DNA from: an uncultured Lachnospiraceae bacterium | GTDB taxonomy: Bacteria > Bacillota > Clostridia > Lachnospirales > Lachnospiraceae | Length of the DNA stretch: 64,000 bases | Assembly (NCBI GenBank): GCA_900544685.1 | Contig: UQWA01000002.1 | Coordinates: 1-64,000, forward strand | Direction of reading: 5' to 3' | In this document: positions 9,072-17,956 of the stretch, piece by piece | Layout of the letters: the number at the start of each line of letters is the position of its first letter | Numbering within the stretch: the first letter of the stretch is position 1 | Position numbers and translations under genes: made by a program | The notes under the pieces: model-generated | The model's input: only the letters and a program-made list of their open reading frames with translations | Database searches by the model: none | What the model was told of the DNA's origin: nothing

Positions 9072-9496
9072 CCTCTTGTTGCAAATATCAGAAAGAATAT
9101 CCCACCGATACAACAGCACAAAAATCCTGCATAATATATCATCTTGGCAAGTTCTGTTCTTTTATCATTTTTGTATAGTTCAAATTCTTCCGGTTTTTTT
9201 TCATTATAGCGTATCTGTACCTGTTCATTCACCATATACAGACAGGGATTGCTTCCTTTTGCATATTGTTCCCGATGAAGAATTCCATCCGCATAGAATG
9301 TAATTACCGGATAAAAATAATCATGTATACCTGCCTGTCGTCCAAAAGTATCTGGTTCTCCCGCCACAATCTCTGCTACTACACCAATTGTTTTTCCCTT
9401 GTATTTCTGTCTTCCCTCTATGGATAATAGCCAGAAATACCCTGCCAGAACCAGCAGACCTCCCAGCCCAATAAATACGATACTTGCTGTCAGCAT
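9068..9496 (-). CDS. DUF3592-type small membrane protein
   Basis: 142 residues. A TM helix at about 3-24 (ASIVFIGLGGLLVLAGYFWLL) and one near the C-terminus (MIYYAGFLCCCIGGIFFLIF) flank a beta-rich middle domain with YFYPVITFYADG and NEQVQIRYNEKKPEEF. The motif with a calculated V-x-I-x-Y strand followed by NPxKPEE-like text is the DUF3592 pattern. Function of the family is unknown. It has its own promoter (9527-9555) and ends inside the rpsO promoter. Confidence 0.7.
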   Translation of the reverse strand: MLTASIVFIGLGGLLVLAGYFWLLSIEGRQKYKGKTIGVVAEIVAGEPDTFGRQAGIHDYFYPVITFYADGILHREQYAKGSNPCLYMVNEQVQIRYNEKKPEEFELYKNDKRTELAKMIYYAGFLCCCIGGIFFLIFATRG

Positions 9497-9526
9497 ATTT
9501 TTTCACCACCTGTTTTTTCTTTAGCT

Positions 9527-9555
9527 ATCATATTTCAGCCATTAAGAAAAGTCAA
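9527..9555 (-). promoter_or_regulatory. SigA-type promoter of the DUF3592 gene
   Basis: TTGACT (9550-9555) and TATGAT (9527-9532) on the minus strand with a 17-bp spacer, about 30 bp before the start codon. Confidence 0.75.
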
Positions 9556-9588
9556 GTACTGATACAATTTGTACCGTACCATTATGGG

Positions 9589-10794
9589 TCAGCATAATTT
9601 CTCTGATTCACTTTCCTCTGCCGTATATTCTACCACATCTGTTCTTGTCACTTGTTTTATATGTTGTTTTTTTAGACGACTATATACGAATTCACGGAAA
9701 ATCGTATAAAATACCGATACCAGCGGAATAAAAATAAGCATACCTACGATTCCCATAAGATTTCCACCGATTGTAACTGCCGCCAGTACCCATATCGATG
9801 GCAGTCCTACGGATCCGCCAACAACATGTGGATAGATCAGATTACCTTCTATCTGCTGCAAAACCAGAAATACTATAATAAATAAAACTGCCTGTTTGGG
9901 ATTTATCATAAAAATCAAAAAGCTTCCCACTGCACAACCGATAAAAGCCCCAAAAATAGGAATCAATGCAGTAAATGCAATCAAAATACCAATTAAAAGT
10001 GCATATGGCATTTTTAAAATACTTAACGTAATGACAAACATAGTTCCGAGAATCACAGCTTCCAGACACTGTCCGGTAAGAAAGTGTGCAAAAGTTCGAT
10101 AGGTCAGAGAACATATTTTAAGAATTGCATCTGCTTTTTGTTTTGGAATAAAAGCGAAAATCACTTTTCTTACCTGCAAGTGCAATTTTTCCTTCTGGAA
10201 AAGAATATAACACGCAAAGGAAAAAGAGATAAAAAAGGTCGCTAATCCGCTGGCAATGGAACCTACTGCTGACATCGTCGTATTCATCATATTTCCGGCT
10301 CCGTTTCCAAGAAGACTTATCCCCCATTTAATTGCCTGATCAGGCTGAAACTGCAGCTGATCTACCAACTTCATAATTTCCTGATTATCATGTGAAAATT
10401 CTCTAATCCAGTTTTGCATCTGTGGAATAAAATCCGAAATACTTGTCATCAGATTTCCCATTGTCTGTGTTAGCTGGGGTATCACACCAAACATTACCAA
10501 TACAATTACACCAGCCACCACTATAATTGTAAGAAGCAGACTTATCGGTCTCGCAGCTTTTTTGCCTGCTTTATTTTTTTCTTTTATCTTTCTGAGAATT
10601 TTCTTTTCCAGAAAACTCATTGGTACATTAATCACAAAGGCAATTGCACCACCAAGTGCAAAAGGGAACACGATTTTCCATATTGTCTCTAAGACTTCAA
10701 TCACTACATCAAATTTCCATAAAGCAACTACAAGAAATGCTGTAAACACAATCAGTTCCTGAATTTTCTTCATCGATTTTTTGCTTAAATCCAT
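9589..10794 (-). CDS. AI-2E transporter family membrane protein, riboswitch-controlled
   Basis: 401 residues with the UPF0118/AI-2E exporter layout: two N-terminal TM segments (IVFTAFLVVALWKFDVVI; VFPFALGGAIAFVINVPMSFLEKKIL), a long amphipathic middle region, and a C-terminal cluster of TM helices. That cluster includes FLTGQCLEAVILG, the conserved GILIAFTALIPIFGAFIG and VVGGSVGLPSIWVLAAVTIGG. The family includes YtvI, YhhT/TqsA and Na+/H+ antiporter-like members; autoinducer export is not proven for most. Here the gene is controlled by a yybP-ykoY Mn2+ riboswitch with its own promoter, so a role in manganese or related ion homeostasis is a reasonable inference. The start is supported by GTGGAG upstream. 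Confidence 0.85.
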   Translation of the reverse strand: MDLSKKSMKKIQELIVFTAFLVVALWKFDVVIEVLETIWKIVFPFALGGAIAFVINVPMSFLEKKILRKIKEKNKAGKKAARPISLLLTIIVVAGVIVLVMFGVIPQLTQTMGNLMTSISDFIPQMQNWIREFSHDNQEIMKLVDQLQFQPDQAIKWGISLLGNGAGNMMNTTMSAVGSIASGLATFFISFSFACYILFQKEKLHLQVRKVIFAFIPKQKADAILKICSLTYRTFAHFLTGQCLEAVILGTMFVITLSILKMPYALLIGILIAFTALIPIFGAFIGCAVGSFLIFMINPKQAVLFIIVFLVLQQIEGNLIYPHVVGGSVGLPSIWVLAAVTIGGNLMGIVGMLIFIPLVSVFYTIFREFVYSRLKKQHIKQVTRTDVVEYTAEESESEKLC

Positions 10795-10844
10795 TATTTT
10801 TCTCCACTTTTTCTTAATTTTTTATACAATAAAGAGCTCTTTGA

Positions 10845-10890
10845 TAAAAAAGAGACCCTTATTGCATTATAAAAATGCAATAAAAGTCTC
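10845..10890 (-). terminator. Riboswitch expression-platform terminator
   Basis: On the minus strand a long hairpin, GAGAC..ATTGCAT pairing with ATGCAAT..GGTCTC, is followed by six T residues. Its 5' arm shares the TTTATTG sequence that closes helix P1 of the preceding Mn2+ aptamer, so terminator and aptamer helix are mutually exclusive. Ligand binding should therefore prevent termination (ON switch). Confidence 0.88.
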
Positions 10891-10982
10891 ACCATTTCCT
10901 TATGATACCGGATGCTTCCATCGTACTGACGATACCACAAACGCAAAATTGTTAAGCGTAAGTTACTCCCCTTTATTTATTG
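10878..10982 (-). ncRNA. yybP-ykoY manganese riboswitch aptamer
   Basis: The minus strand carries the hallmark core elements. AAAGGGGAGTAACTTACG is the conserved 5' strand and first internal loop. ATCGTCAGTACGATGG followed by CATCCGGTAT is the second conserved segment, matching the L. lactis and B. subtilis yybP-ykoY aptamers in order and spacing. P1 is formed by CAATAAA (10976-10982) with TTTATTG (10878-10884). Known members sense Mn2+ and switch on exporters such as MntP, TerC-type and P-type ATPases. The next gene here is an AI-2E-family protein. Recognition is by eye; a covariance search would settle it. Confidence 0.9.
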
Positions 10983-10988
10983 GCATTA

Positions 10989-11018
10989 ATCATACACCCA
11001 AACCAATACCTCTGTCAA
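10989..11018 (-). promoter_or_regulatory. SigA-type promoter of the riboswitch transcript
   Basis: TTGACA (11013-11018) and TATGAT (10989-10994), 18-bp spacer. It sits 30 bp after the ribF stop codon and would start transcription just at the riboswitch P1 helix. Confidence 0.85.
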
Positions 11019-11047
11019 GGTATGACATTGCCAACTATGATCTTTTT

Positions 11048-11953
11048 TTACTCTTTATTGTCAAAATATTCTTTTCCAAAGCAGATATCCCTGTGCATCT
11101 GTGCTTTCAATTCATCCAGATCCGGGAACTTCTGCTCCGGTCTCTCAAAGGAATACAACTGTACTTCGATCTCTTTTCCGTACAGATCTCCTTCAAAATC
11201 AAATAAATAGGTCTCTACCCCACGGAAAAGTTCTCCCACCGTAGGCTTGTACCCGATATTGGTTACTCCATTGAACGTTCCATCCTCCATAACTGTCTTT
11301 GTTGCATAGACTCCGTTTGGAGGCAGTAATTTCCCAACAGATGGAATCAGGTTCGTGGTCGGCATCCCTAAGGTTCTTCCGATTCTTCTGCCGTGAAGTA
11401 CTTCTCCACGGACATTATAAGGATAACCCAGAAGCTCTGTCACCAGTTCCATATTGCCTGCTTCCAGTGCTTCCTTTACATAAGTACTGCTGATTTCCCG
11501 TCCCTGATGCATCTCCTTCGGCACAATCTCCAGCTGATACCCAAGCTCGTCCTGCATCACCTGCAAGAGCTTGCAGTCTCCCTTTCGCTGATAGCCAAAA
11601 CGGAAATCCTCACCTACTGCAATGTATTTTGCCCGCAAACGTTTTACCAGAATATCACGGATAAAATCTTCCGGACTCATATGGGAGATCTCCGGAAGAA
11701 ACGGGCAGTCAATCCACCAGGAGACACCCATCTTCTTTAAAAGTTCTTTTTTCTCACCTTTGGTCAGCAGTGCCGGATTCTTCGGATTCGGCCAGATGGT
11801 TACTACCACACTCTCCAGTCCTTCTTTTTCCTTCTCACAGATCCGTCGGATTAACTGCTGATGTCCCAGATGCAGTCCGTCGAACTTTCCCAGTGTCACC
11901 GCACTGTCTCTGTCCATGGTATAATCGTCCATTAAGCCTTCTATATACTTCAT
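11048..11953 (-). CDS. ribF: Bifunctional riboflavin kinase / FMN adenylyltransferase
   Basis: Makes FMN and FAD from riboflavin. 301 residues. The N-terminal nucleotidyltransferase domain holds TLGKFDGLHLGHQQLI (an HxGH-type nucleotide-binding motif) and a second region ISSTYVKEAL. The C-terminal riboflavin kinase barrel has the diagnostic GRRIGRTLGMPTTNL and NIGYKPTV segments. Length is normal for the family. It is the last gene of the rimP-nusA-infB operon, the usual position next to truB in Firmicutes. Confidence 0.96.
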   Translation of the reverse strand: MKYIEGLMDDYTMDRDSAVTLGKFDGLHLGHQQLIRRICEKEKEGLESVVVTIWPNPKNPALLTKGEKKELLKKMGVSWWIDCPFLPEISHMSPEDFIRDILVKRLRAKYIAVGEDFRFGYQRKGDCKLLQVMQDELGYQLEIVPKEMHQGREISSTYVKEALEAGNMELVTELLGYPYNVRGEVLHGRRIGRTLGMPTTNLIPSVGKLLPPNGVYATKTVMEDGTFNGVTNIGYKPTVGELFRGVETYLFDFEGDLYGKEIEVQLYSFERPEQKFPDLDELKAQMHRDICFGKEYFDNKE

Positions 11954-11999
11954 GTTCTGTTCCTTTTTATGATATCATGCTTCCCGATATCTTCTTATT

Positions 12000-12941
12000 C
12001 TATCTCTCACTGCGCCAGTCCAGAAACATCTTTACCGGCTGATAACGTTTTTTCTGCATATCATACTGATAAACCCCACAGAAATGTCCCTGTGAATCAT
12101 ATATACGTACCCAGCCGAAAACCTTTTTTTCTGATGATATTCCTGTGAACTGATTTGGAAATAACGGATTCCCGTTATACAAAAATCTGTCCATTCCTTC
12201 TTTCATCTCGAAAGCCGGATACTGCTTCAGCATCTGATCCACCGGAATAATGTGCTCCAGAAGTTCCTGACTGATACTCTCTCCCTCTGCCTTTTTCTTC
12301 TGCAGTTCTTCTACTTCCGAAAGCCGCAGCGCACCCTGAATCTCAAAGATCCCAACACGAATACGGGTCAGTTCTTCCATACAGGCACAGGCTCCCATCT
12401 TCTGTCCGATATCATGGCACAGAGTACGGATATAGGTGCCCTTGGAGCAGGTAACTGTCATGGTGACTCTCGGCAGATCCATTTTCTCAATGGTCAGATC
12501 CAGAATCTTCACCGGTCTCGCTTCCCGCTCGATGGTCTTACCTTCCCTTGCAAGCTCGTACAGCTTTTTTCCATTTACCTTCAGTGCAGAATACATGGGC
12601 GGGATCTGTTCGTAATCCCCGATAAAACTCTCTGCTGCTGCCTTTACCTGTTCTTCTGTCACCGTCACCGACATTTCTTTTAGAACGGTTCCCGAAATAT
12701 CCTGGGTATCTGTCTCTTTCCCCAAAAGCATCACTGCCCGGTAAGTCTTGTCCTTATCCGTCAGCATATCACACAGTCTCGTACCTCCGCCAAGACACAC
12801 CGGAAGTACACCTTCCGCATCTGGATCCAATGTACCGGTATGCCCGATCTTTTTCTGTCTCAGGATTCCCCGCAGCTTCGCCACTACATCATGAGAGGTA
12901 TAACCTTTTTCTTTGTAAATATTAATGACGCCATGAATCAT
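12000..12941 (-). CDS. truB: tRNA pseudouridine-55 synthase
   Basis: Isomerises U55 to pseudouridine in the T-loop of tRNAs. 313 residues. It starts MIHGVINIYKEKGYTSHDVV as usual, and the catalytic motif is GHTGTLDPDAEGVLPV with Asp39 as nucleophile. TYIRTLCHDIGQKMG is the conserved later motif. The C-terminal 60 residues (WVRIYDSQGHFCGVYQYD) resemble the small PUA-like tail of Firmicutes TruB. Sits between nrnA and ribF in the long minus-strand operon. Confidence 0.96.
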   Translation of the reverse strand: MIHGVINIYKEKGYTSHDVVAKLRGILRQKKIGHTGTLDPDAEGVLPVCLGGGTRLCDMLTDKDKTYRAVMLLGKETDTQDISGTVLKEMSVTVTEEQVKAAAESFIGDYEQIPPMYSALKVNGKKLYELAREGKTIEREARPVKILDLTIEKMDLPRVTMTVTCSKGTYIRTLCHDIGQKMGACACMEELTRIRVGIFEIQGALRLSEVEELQKKKAEGESISQELLEHIIPVDQMLKQYPAFEMKEGMDRFLYNGNPLFPNQFTGISSEKKVFGWVRIYDSQGHFCGVYQYDMQKKRYQPVKMFLDWRSER

Positions 12942-12973
12942 TCTCTTTCATTCGTCTCCTGTAATTTCATCTG

Positions 12974-13936
12974 TTATTTCATCTGCTTTTCGATATGAAG
13001 GGTCAGATTGTTGATTACATCATGCATAGATCCCTGCATGGTACATCCGGCTGCACGCACATGTCCGCCGCCGCCAAAATACTGTGCCACTTTGCTGACG
13101 TCCACATAGGACTTGGAACGAAGGCTGACTTTGTATTCCTGCAGATTGGTTTCATACAGGAAAATGGCTACTTCTACACCTCTGGTGAGTCGCATCTGGC
13201 TGACAATTCCATCCAGATCTGACGGTCCCACGCCGTAGAACTTCATATCTTTTTTCTTAATGGCACTGATAATGCATCTGCCATCCAGTACCATAATGCT
13301 TTCCAGAAGTGCTCTTCCCAGAATCTGATTCTGCACATAGGACTTTTCCATATAGGTTGTATCAATGATATAACTACAGTCAATTCCCTTGCGCATCAGA
13401 TCTGCCGCCACTTCCATCGTATGAGGCGAGGTACAGGAATACTGGAATATACCGGTATCATGAGCAATTCCCATATACAGTGCCTCTGCGATTTCTTTTG
13501 TAATCTTATCAGGATCCATCACATGATAGACGAGTTCAGAAGCAGAACTGATTTCCGGATCCACATAATTGGTATCGGCAAATCCGTTATTGCTGACATG
13601 ATGGTCATAACAAAGTGTCTTCTTTGCACTCTGGAAATACTTTGCCGCATCTCCCAGTCGTCCCAACTCTCCACAGTCCAGTGCGATAAACAGATCATAG
13701 CTTTCATCCCTGTCACAACTATGGCAGATCTGATCTGTTCCACTGATAATGTGATAACTTTCTGGAATCTCCTGAAGATATACCGTGATCTTCTTTAACT
13801 GTAGAAAATTGTTTTTCAAATACAGATACAGTCCCATACAGGAACCGACGCAGTCACCATCCGGCCGGATATGGCCGGATATAGCTACTGTCCTTACGTC
13901 TTCCAGTTCTTCACTGATTCTATTCGTCTCTATCAT
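12974..13936 (-). CDS. nrnA: DHH-family phosphoesterase, NrnA-like oligoribonuclease/pAp phosphatase
   Basis: 320 residues from the chosen start. Metal and active-site motifs of the DHH/DHHA1 family are visible: SGHIRPDGDCVGS, ALDCGELGR, YDHHVSN and the C-terminal GGGGHVRAAGC. Family members degrade nanoRNAs and dephosphorylate pAp. The ATG at 13936 (MIETNRISEELED) is preferred because GGAGG lies 9 nt upstream; three earlier in-frame Met codons have no usable spacing. The start overlaps the end of rbfA by 17 nt, implying translational coupling. Confidence 0.92.
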   Translation of the reverse strand: MIETNRISEELEDVRTVAISGHIRPDGDCVGSCMGLYLYLKNNFLQLKKITVYLQEIPESYHIISGTDQICHSCDRDESYDLFIALDCGELGRLGDAAKYFQSAKKTLCYDHHVSNNGFADTNYVDPEISSASELVYHVMDPDKITKEIAEALYMGIAHDTGIFQYSCTSPHTMEVAADLMRKGIDCSYIIDTTYMEKSYVQNQILGRALLESIMVLDGRCIISAIKKKDMKFYGVGPSDLDGIVSQMRLTRGVEVAIFLYETNLQEYKVSLRSKSYVDVSKVAQYFGGGGHVRAAGCTMQGSMHDVINNLTLHIEKQMK

Positions 13937-14309
13937 CCTCATCATCCTCCCGGGATTCTTCCACATGATTCTCATTAATCAGTTTCGACATATGAACACC
14001 ATATTCAATAGACTGATCCATTATGAATCGAATTTCCGGTGTATTTCGCAGATTCAGATTCTTTGCCAGCTGGCGTCTGATATATCCGACAGCACTGTTT
14101 AATCCTTCTAATGTCTTTTCCTGCGCTTCCTGATCTCCCAGGACACTGATGTATGCCTTGCAGGTCTTTAAATCAGGTGCCACTTCCACAGTCACCACTG
14201 AGGTAAGTGGATGAATACGCGGATCTTTGATTTCTCCGCGGATGATGTTAGCCAGTTCACGCTGCACTTCACTGTTAATCCGCGTATTCTTTATGCTGTT
14301 TTTTCTCAT
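13920..14309 (-). CDS. rbfA: Ribosome-binding factor A
   Basis: 30S maturation factor with a KH-like fold, 129 residues. Diagnostic segments are INSEVQRELANIIRGEIKDPRI, LTSVVTVEVAPDLKTCKAYISVLG and LNLRNTPEIRFIMDQSIEYGVHMSKLI. The C-terminus is a highly acidic tail (EESREDDEDDRDE). Lies 54 bp downstream of infB, as in most Firmicutes. Confidence 0.96.
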   Translation of the reverse strand: MRKNSIKNTRINSEVQRELANIIRGEIKDPRIHPLTSVVTVEVAPDLKTCKAYISVLGDQEAQEKTLEGLNSAVGYIRRQLAKNLNLRNTPEIRFIMDQSIEYGVHMSKLINENHVEESREDDEDDRDE

Positions 14310-14363
14310 AATTGCTCCATTTCTCCAGGTCTTATCCAGGAATGCAGACGCATCCCTTTTTGC

Positions 14364-17354
14364 CTATCTAGGTACTTCTACCATAGTGTATGCTTCTACC
14401 TGGTCAAATTCCTTGATGTCATTGAATTTTTCAAATACAAGACCACATTCGTAACCTGTTTTTACTTCTTTCACGTCATCCTTAAATCTCTTCAGAGATG
14501 CCAGTGCACCGTCAAAGATCTGCTCACCATCTCTGGTGATACGGCAGGAACATCCTCTCTGGAATACACCATCCAGGACATAGGCACCTGCAATGGTACC
14601 AACACCGGATGCCTTGAATGTCTGGCGTACTTCTGCATGGCCAATGACTTTCTCTTCAAATACAGGGTCTAACATACCCTTCATAGCTGCTTCTACATCG
14701 TTGATTGCATCATAGATGACACGATAGAGTCTTACATCTACGTTTTCACGTTCTGCAGTTGCCTTTGCACCGGAATCAATACGTGTATTAAATCCGATAA
14801 TAATTGCATTGGATGCTGCTGCCAGGCTGACATCAGACTCGTTGATGGCACCTGCTGCCGCATGGATAACTTTTACTGCTACTTCTTCATTGCTGAGTTT
14901 TACAAGACTCTGTTTTACTGCTTCTACAGATCCCTGTACGTCGGCTTTTACGATGAGGTTCAGTTCTTTTAAATTACCTGCCTGAATCTGTGTAAACAGA
15001 TCATCCAGAGACATTTTTGCCTTTGTCTCTTCCAGAAGTTTTTCTTTGCTCTGGCTGATGAACGTCTCTGCGAAGCTTCTGGCTGCTTTTTCATTTTCGC
15101 ATACCACGAATACTTCACCTGCATTTGGTACATCAGAAAGGCCAAGGATCTCTACAGGAGTAGATGGTGTTGCTTCTTTGACACGTTTTCCTCTATCATC
15201 CATCATGGCACGTACCTTACCATAGCTTGCACCTGCTGCCACGATATCTCCCACGTAAAGAGTTCCTTTCTGTACCAGAACGGTAGCAACCGGACCTTTC
15301 CCTTTATCCAGTTCCGCTTCGATTACAAGACCTCTTGCTTTTCTCTTTGGATTGGCTTTCAGTTCTGCTACTTCTGCAGTCAGCAGTACCATCTCAAGAA
15401 GGGTATCCAAGCCTTCGTGTGTATGAGCAGATACCGGTACACATACGATATTTCCGCCCCAGTCTTCCGGAACCAGTTCGTGTTCTGCCAGTTCCTGTTT
15501 TACTCTGTCAATGTTAGCTGCCGGTTTATCTATCTTATTGATAGCAACGATCACTTCAACACCTGCTGCCTTTGCATGGCTGATTGCTTCGATGGTCTGT
15601 GGCATTACACCATCATCAGCTGCTACAACCAGGATTGCGATATCGGTTGCATTGGCTCCACGCATACGCATAGCGGTGAATGCTTCGTGTCCAGGAGTAT
15701 CCAGGAATGTAATCTTCTGTCCATTTACTTCTACCATATAAGCACCGATGTGCTGTGTGATACCGCCGGCCTCTCTTGAAATTACATGGGTATGACGGAT
15801 AGCATCCAAGATAGATGTTTTACCATGGTCAACGTGACCCATTACGCAGACAACAGGTGGTCTGCTTACCAGTGTATCTTCCGGATCGTCCTCTTCTTTT
15901 AAGAGTTCTTCAATTACATCTACTTTTACTTCATGTTCTGCGATGCAATTATATTCCAGTGCGATCTCTTCTGCTGCATCGTAGTCAATCTCATGGTTTA
16001 CAGTTACCATGGTTCCCTGCAAGAACAGCTTCTTAACGATAGCCGCTGCCTGAATCTTCAGGATATCTGCAAGTTCACGAATAGTCATTCTGTCTGGCAG
16101 TGTTACGGTTCTGATTTCATCTTCCTTCTTTTCTACTGGCTTTTCTACCGGTTTTACAGGCTTGATGAATCTTCCTGCCTTCTTTTCATTCTTCTGTGCA
16201 TTGTTCTTCTGTCCGGAACGTCCCTGTCCCTTCTCTTCTCTGTCGAACTTGTCATGCTTATTGTATTTTTCTTTTTCTGCACGGATACGGGACTCTTTGG
16301 TTACTGGCTTGCTTGCGATCTCTGGCTGAGCCATACCACGTCCGCCACCATTTCTTCCCTGGCTGCGGTTCTGTCCTCTGTTATCTCTGTTATCTCTGCT
16401 GTCTCTTCCGTCTTTATCTCCGAAAGATCTTCCCTGTCCACGGTTATTGTCTCTGTCTCCAAAGTTTCTTCCCTGACTGCCACGGTTGTTATCTCTGTCT
16501 CCAAAAGATCTTCCCTGTCCGCCACGGTTATTGTCTCTGTCTCCGAAAGATCTTCCCTGTCCACGGTTGTTATCTCTGTCTCCAAAGTTTCTTCCCTGTC
16601 CGCCGCGGTTATTGTCTTTGTCTCCGAAAGATCTTCCCTGTCCGCGGTTGTTGTCTCTGTCTCCAAAGCCTCTTCCCTGTCCGCCACGGTTGTTATCTCT
16701 GTCTCCAAAGTTTCTTCCCTGTCCGCCACGATTGTTATCTCTGTCTCCGAAATTTCGATTATTTCCACCGTTATTGCGGTTATTCTGACGTTCGTTTCTT
16801 GTATTTTCTTCGCTTCTGTTAGTCTCAGCTTTTACAGGTTCTGCTGTCTTTGCCTGTCCTTCTGGTTTTGCAGCCGGCTTTGTCTCTGGCGCTGCAACTG
16901 GTTTTGTTGCTTCCGGCTGTACCTGTACTGCCTTTACTTCCTGTGTTACCGGCTTTGTCTCTGGCTTTGCAGCAACTGCTGCCGGTCTTCCCTGCGTAGC
17001 ACTTGCCGGATGCTGTCCCTGTGGTCTGCCACCTGCCGGACGCTGTCCCTGCTGGCGCATTCCTGCCGGACGCTGAATACCGGTACGACTGTTCTGGGAA
17101 TGGAACACTCTGGAAATATTTTTTTTCTTCGGTGCTTCTCCTGTCTTTGCTTCCCCGGCTGCCGGTGCACTCTCTGCCTGTCTTCTTACGGTTTCTCTTG
17201 CAGGTACCTGACGACGTACAGTCTGTACCTGATCATCCTCCAGCACACTCATGTGGCTCTTGACTTCCACACCGTTTGCTGTCAGACAGTTAATGACATC
17301 TTTATTATCTCTACCTAATTCTTTTGCTAATTCATATACTCTCATTTTTGACAT
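14364..17354 (-). CDS. infB: Translation initiation factor IF-2
   Basis: GTPase that delivers initiator tRNA, 996 residues. The N-terminal IF2_N helix (MRVYELAKELGRDNKDVINCL) is followed by a roughly 330-residue low-complexity region rich in Pro/Ala/Lys, then in Asn/Arg/Gly/Asp tandem repeats. A second IF2_N motif (MTIRELADILKIQAAAIVKKLF) precedes the G domain with GHVDHGKTS, DTPGHE and NKIDKP, and the C1/C2 domains. The ATG at 17354 is preferred over GTG at 17360 because GGAGG is 8 nt before it. It overlaps the upstream ylxQ gene by 23 nt. Confidence 0.97.
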   Translation of the reverse strand: MSKMRVYELAKELGRDNKDVINCLTANGVEVKSHMSVLEDDQVQTVRRQVPARETVRRQAESAPAAGEAKTGEAPKKKNISRVFHSQNSRTGIQRPAGMRQQGQRPAGGRPQGQHPASATQGRPAAVAAKPETKPVTQEVKAVQVQPEATKPVAAPETKPAAKPEGQAKTAEPVKAETNRSEENTRNERQNNRNNGGNNRNFGDRDNNRGGQGRNFGDRDNNRGGQGRGFGDRDNNRGQGRSFGDKDNNRGGQGRNFGDRDNNRGQGRSFGDRDNNRGGQGRSFGDRDNNRGSQGRNFGDRDNNRGQGRSFGDKDGRDSRDNRDNRGQNRSQGRNGGGRGMAQPEIASKPVTKESRIRAEKEKYNKHDKFDREEKGQGRSGQKNNAQKNEKKAGRFIKPVKPVEKPVEKKEDEIRTVTLPDRMTIRELADILKIQAAAIVKKLFLQGTMVTVNHEIDYDAAEEIALEYNCIAEHEVKVDVIEELLKEEDDPEDTLVSRPPVVCVMGHVDHGKTSILDAIRHTHVISREAGGITQHIGAYMVEVNGQKITFLDTPGHEAFTAMRMRGANATDIAILVVAADDGVMPQTIEAISHAKAAGVEVIVAINKIDKPAANIDRVKQELAEHELVPEDWGGNIVCVPVSAHTHEGLDTLLEMVLLTAEVAELKANPKRKARGLVIEAELDKGKGPVATVLVQKGTLYVGDIVAAGASYGKVRAMMDDRGKRVKEATPSTPVEILGLSDVPNAGEVFVVCENEKAARSFAETFISQSKEKLLEETKAKMSLDDLFTQIQAGNLKELNLIVKADVQGSVEAVKQSLVKLSNEEVAVKVIHAAAGAINESDVSLAAASNAIIIGFNTRIDSGAKATAERENVDVRLYRVIYDAINDVEAAMKGMLDPVFEEKVIGHAEVRQTFKASGVGTIAGAYVLDGVFQRGCSCRITRDGEQIFDGALASLKRFKDDVKEVKTGYECGLVFEKFNDIKEFDQVEAYTMVEVPR
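16370..16765 (-). repeat. Tandem coding repeats in infB encoding GDRDNNRGxQGRxF
   Basis: Eight consecutive units of 39 or 42 bp encode GDRDNNRGGQGRNF-like peptides, alternating 13- and 14-residue versions, with some units GDKD instead of GDRD. Repeat copies are nearly identical at the nucleotide level, suggesting recent expansion by slippage or unequal exchange. The region lies in the unstructured N-terminal part of IF-2 and is likely to vary in copy number between strains. Confidence 0.9.
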
Positions 17355-17676
17355 ACTCACTACCTCCGTTAGCCAATGTTAACTGCTTCATGATTGCATC
17401 GGAAAGACCCTGATCGGTCACTGCCATGGACGCTCTGAATTCTTTTCCCATGGCTGCTCCAAGTTCTAATTTTGTACCAAAAAAATAAATCGGTACCTGA
17501 TAAAAGCTGCACATATTCTGAAATTTTTTCTTCGTGTTACCGGAGGCTTCCTCTGAAACAATCACAAGGTATGCAGTTCCCGTCTTCACAGCCTTCTCTG
17601 TGGAAAATTCACCGCTTACGGTTTTTCCTGCCTTTGTTGCCAAACCTACGAGAGAGAGAATTCTATTCTGCTTCAA
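17332..17676 (-). CDS. ylxQ: L7Ae-family RNA-binding protein YlxQ
   Basis: 114 residues of the L7Ae/L30e/Gadd45 fold, which binds kink-turn RNA. NRILSLVGLATKAGKTVSGE is the standard opening and AYLVIVSEEASGNTKKKFQNMC the second conserved block; PIYFFGTKLELGAAMGKEFRA follows. The physiological role in bacteria is not established. It overlaps ylxR by 14 nt and infB by 23 nt inside the nusA-infB operon. Confidence 0.93.
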   Translation of the reverse strand: MKQNRILSLVGLATKAGKTVSGEFSTEKAVKTGTAYLVIVSEEASGNTKKKFQNMCSFYQVPIYFFGTKLELGAAMGKEFRASMAVTDQGLSDAIMKQLTLANGGSEYVKNESI

Positions 17677-17941
17677 TCTGCTCGATCTCCTTCTTCAAAC
17701 TTTCATATATCTCTGCCGGGATATTCATTTTCAAAGAACGCTCCAGGCCTTTATTTTTACATGCCTTTTCAAAACAGGCGGACTGTCTGCACAGATATGC
17801 ACCACGTCCGTTCTTACGTCCTGTTGTGTCAATCACAAGTTCCTCCTCAGGTGTCCGGATGACGCGCAGCATTTCTTTTTTACTTTTCATTTCCTGACAT
17901 CCGATGCATTTGCGCATAGGGATTTTTCTTGCCTGACTCAT
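17663..17941 (-). CDS. ylxR: YlxR/RnpM RNA-binding protein (DUF448)
   Basis: 92 residues. The zinc-site-like N-terminus RKIPMRKCIGCQEMKSKKEMLRVIR and the conserved GRKNGRGAYLCRQSACFEKACKNKGLERSL are diagnostic. Members bind RNA and have been linked to RNase P (RnpM). Position between nusA and ylxQ is the conserved one. Ribosome binding site GGAGTGAG is upstream. Confidence 0.95.
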   Translation of the reverse strand: MSQARKIPMRKCIGCQEMKSKKEMLRVIRTPEEELVIDTTGRKNGRGAYLCRQSACFEKACKNKGLERSLKMNIPAEIYESLKKEIEQIEAE

Positions 17942-17956
17942 ATACTCACTCCTGCC

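Noticed and set aside
15933..17318. 461-residue open frame on the plus strand with SVSKVSSLSA-type repeats
   Set aside because: It is exactly antisense to infB; the repeats mirror the IF-2 GDRDNNRG repeats and codon pattern follows the opposite strand. No ribosome binding site.
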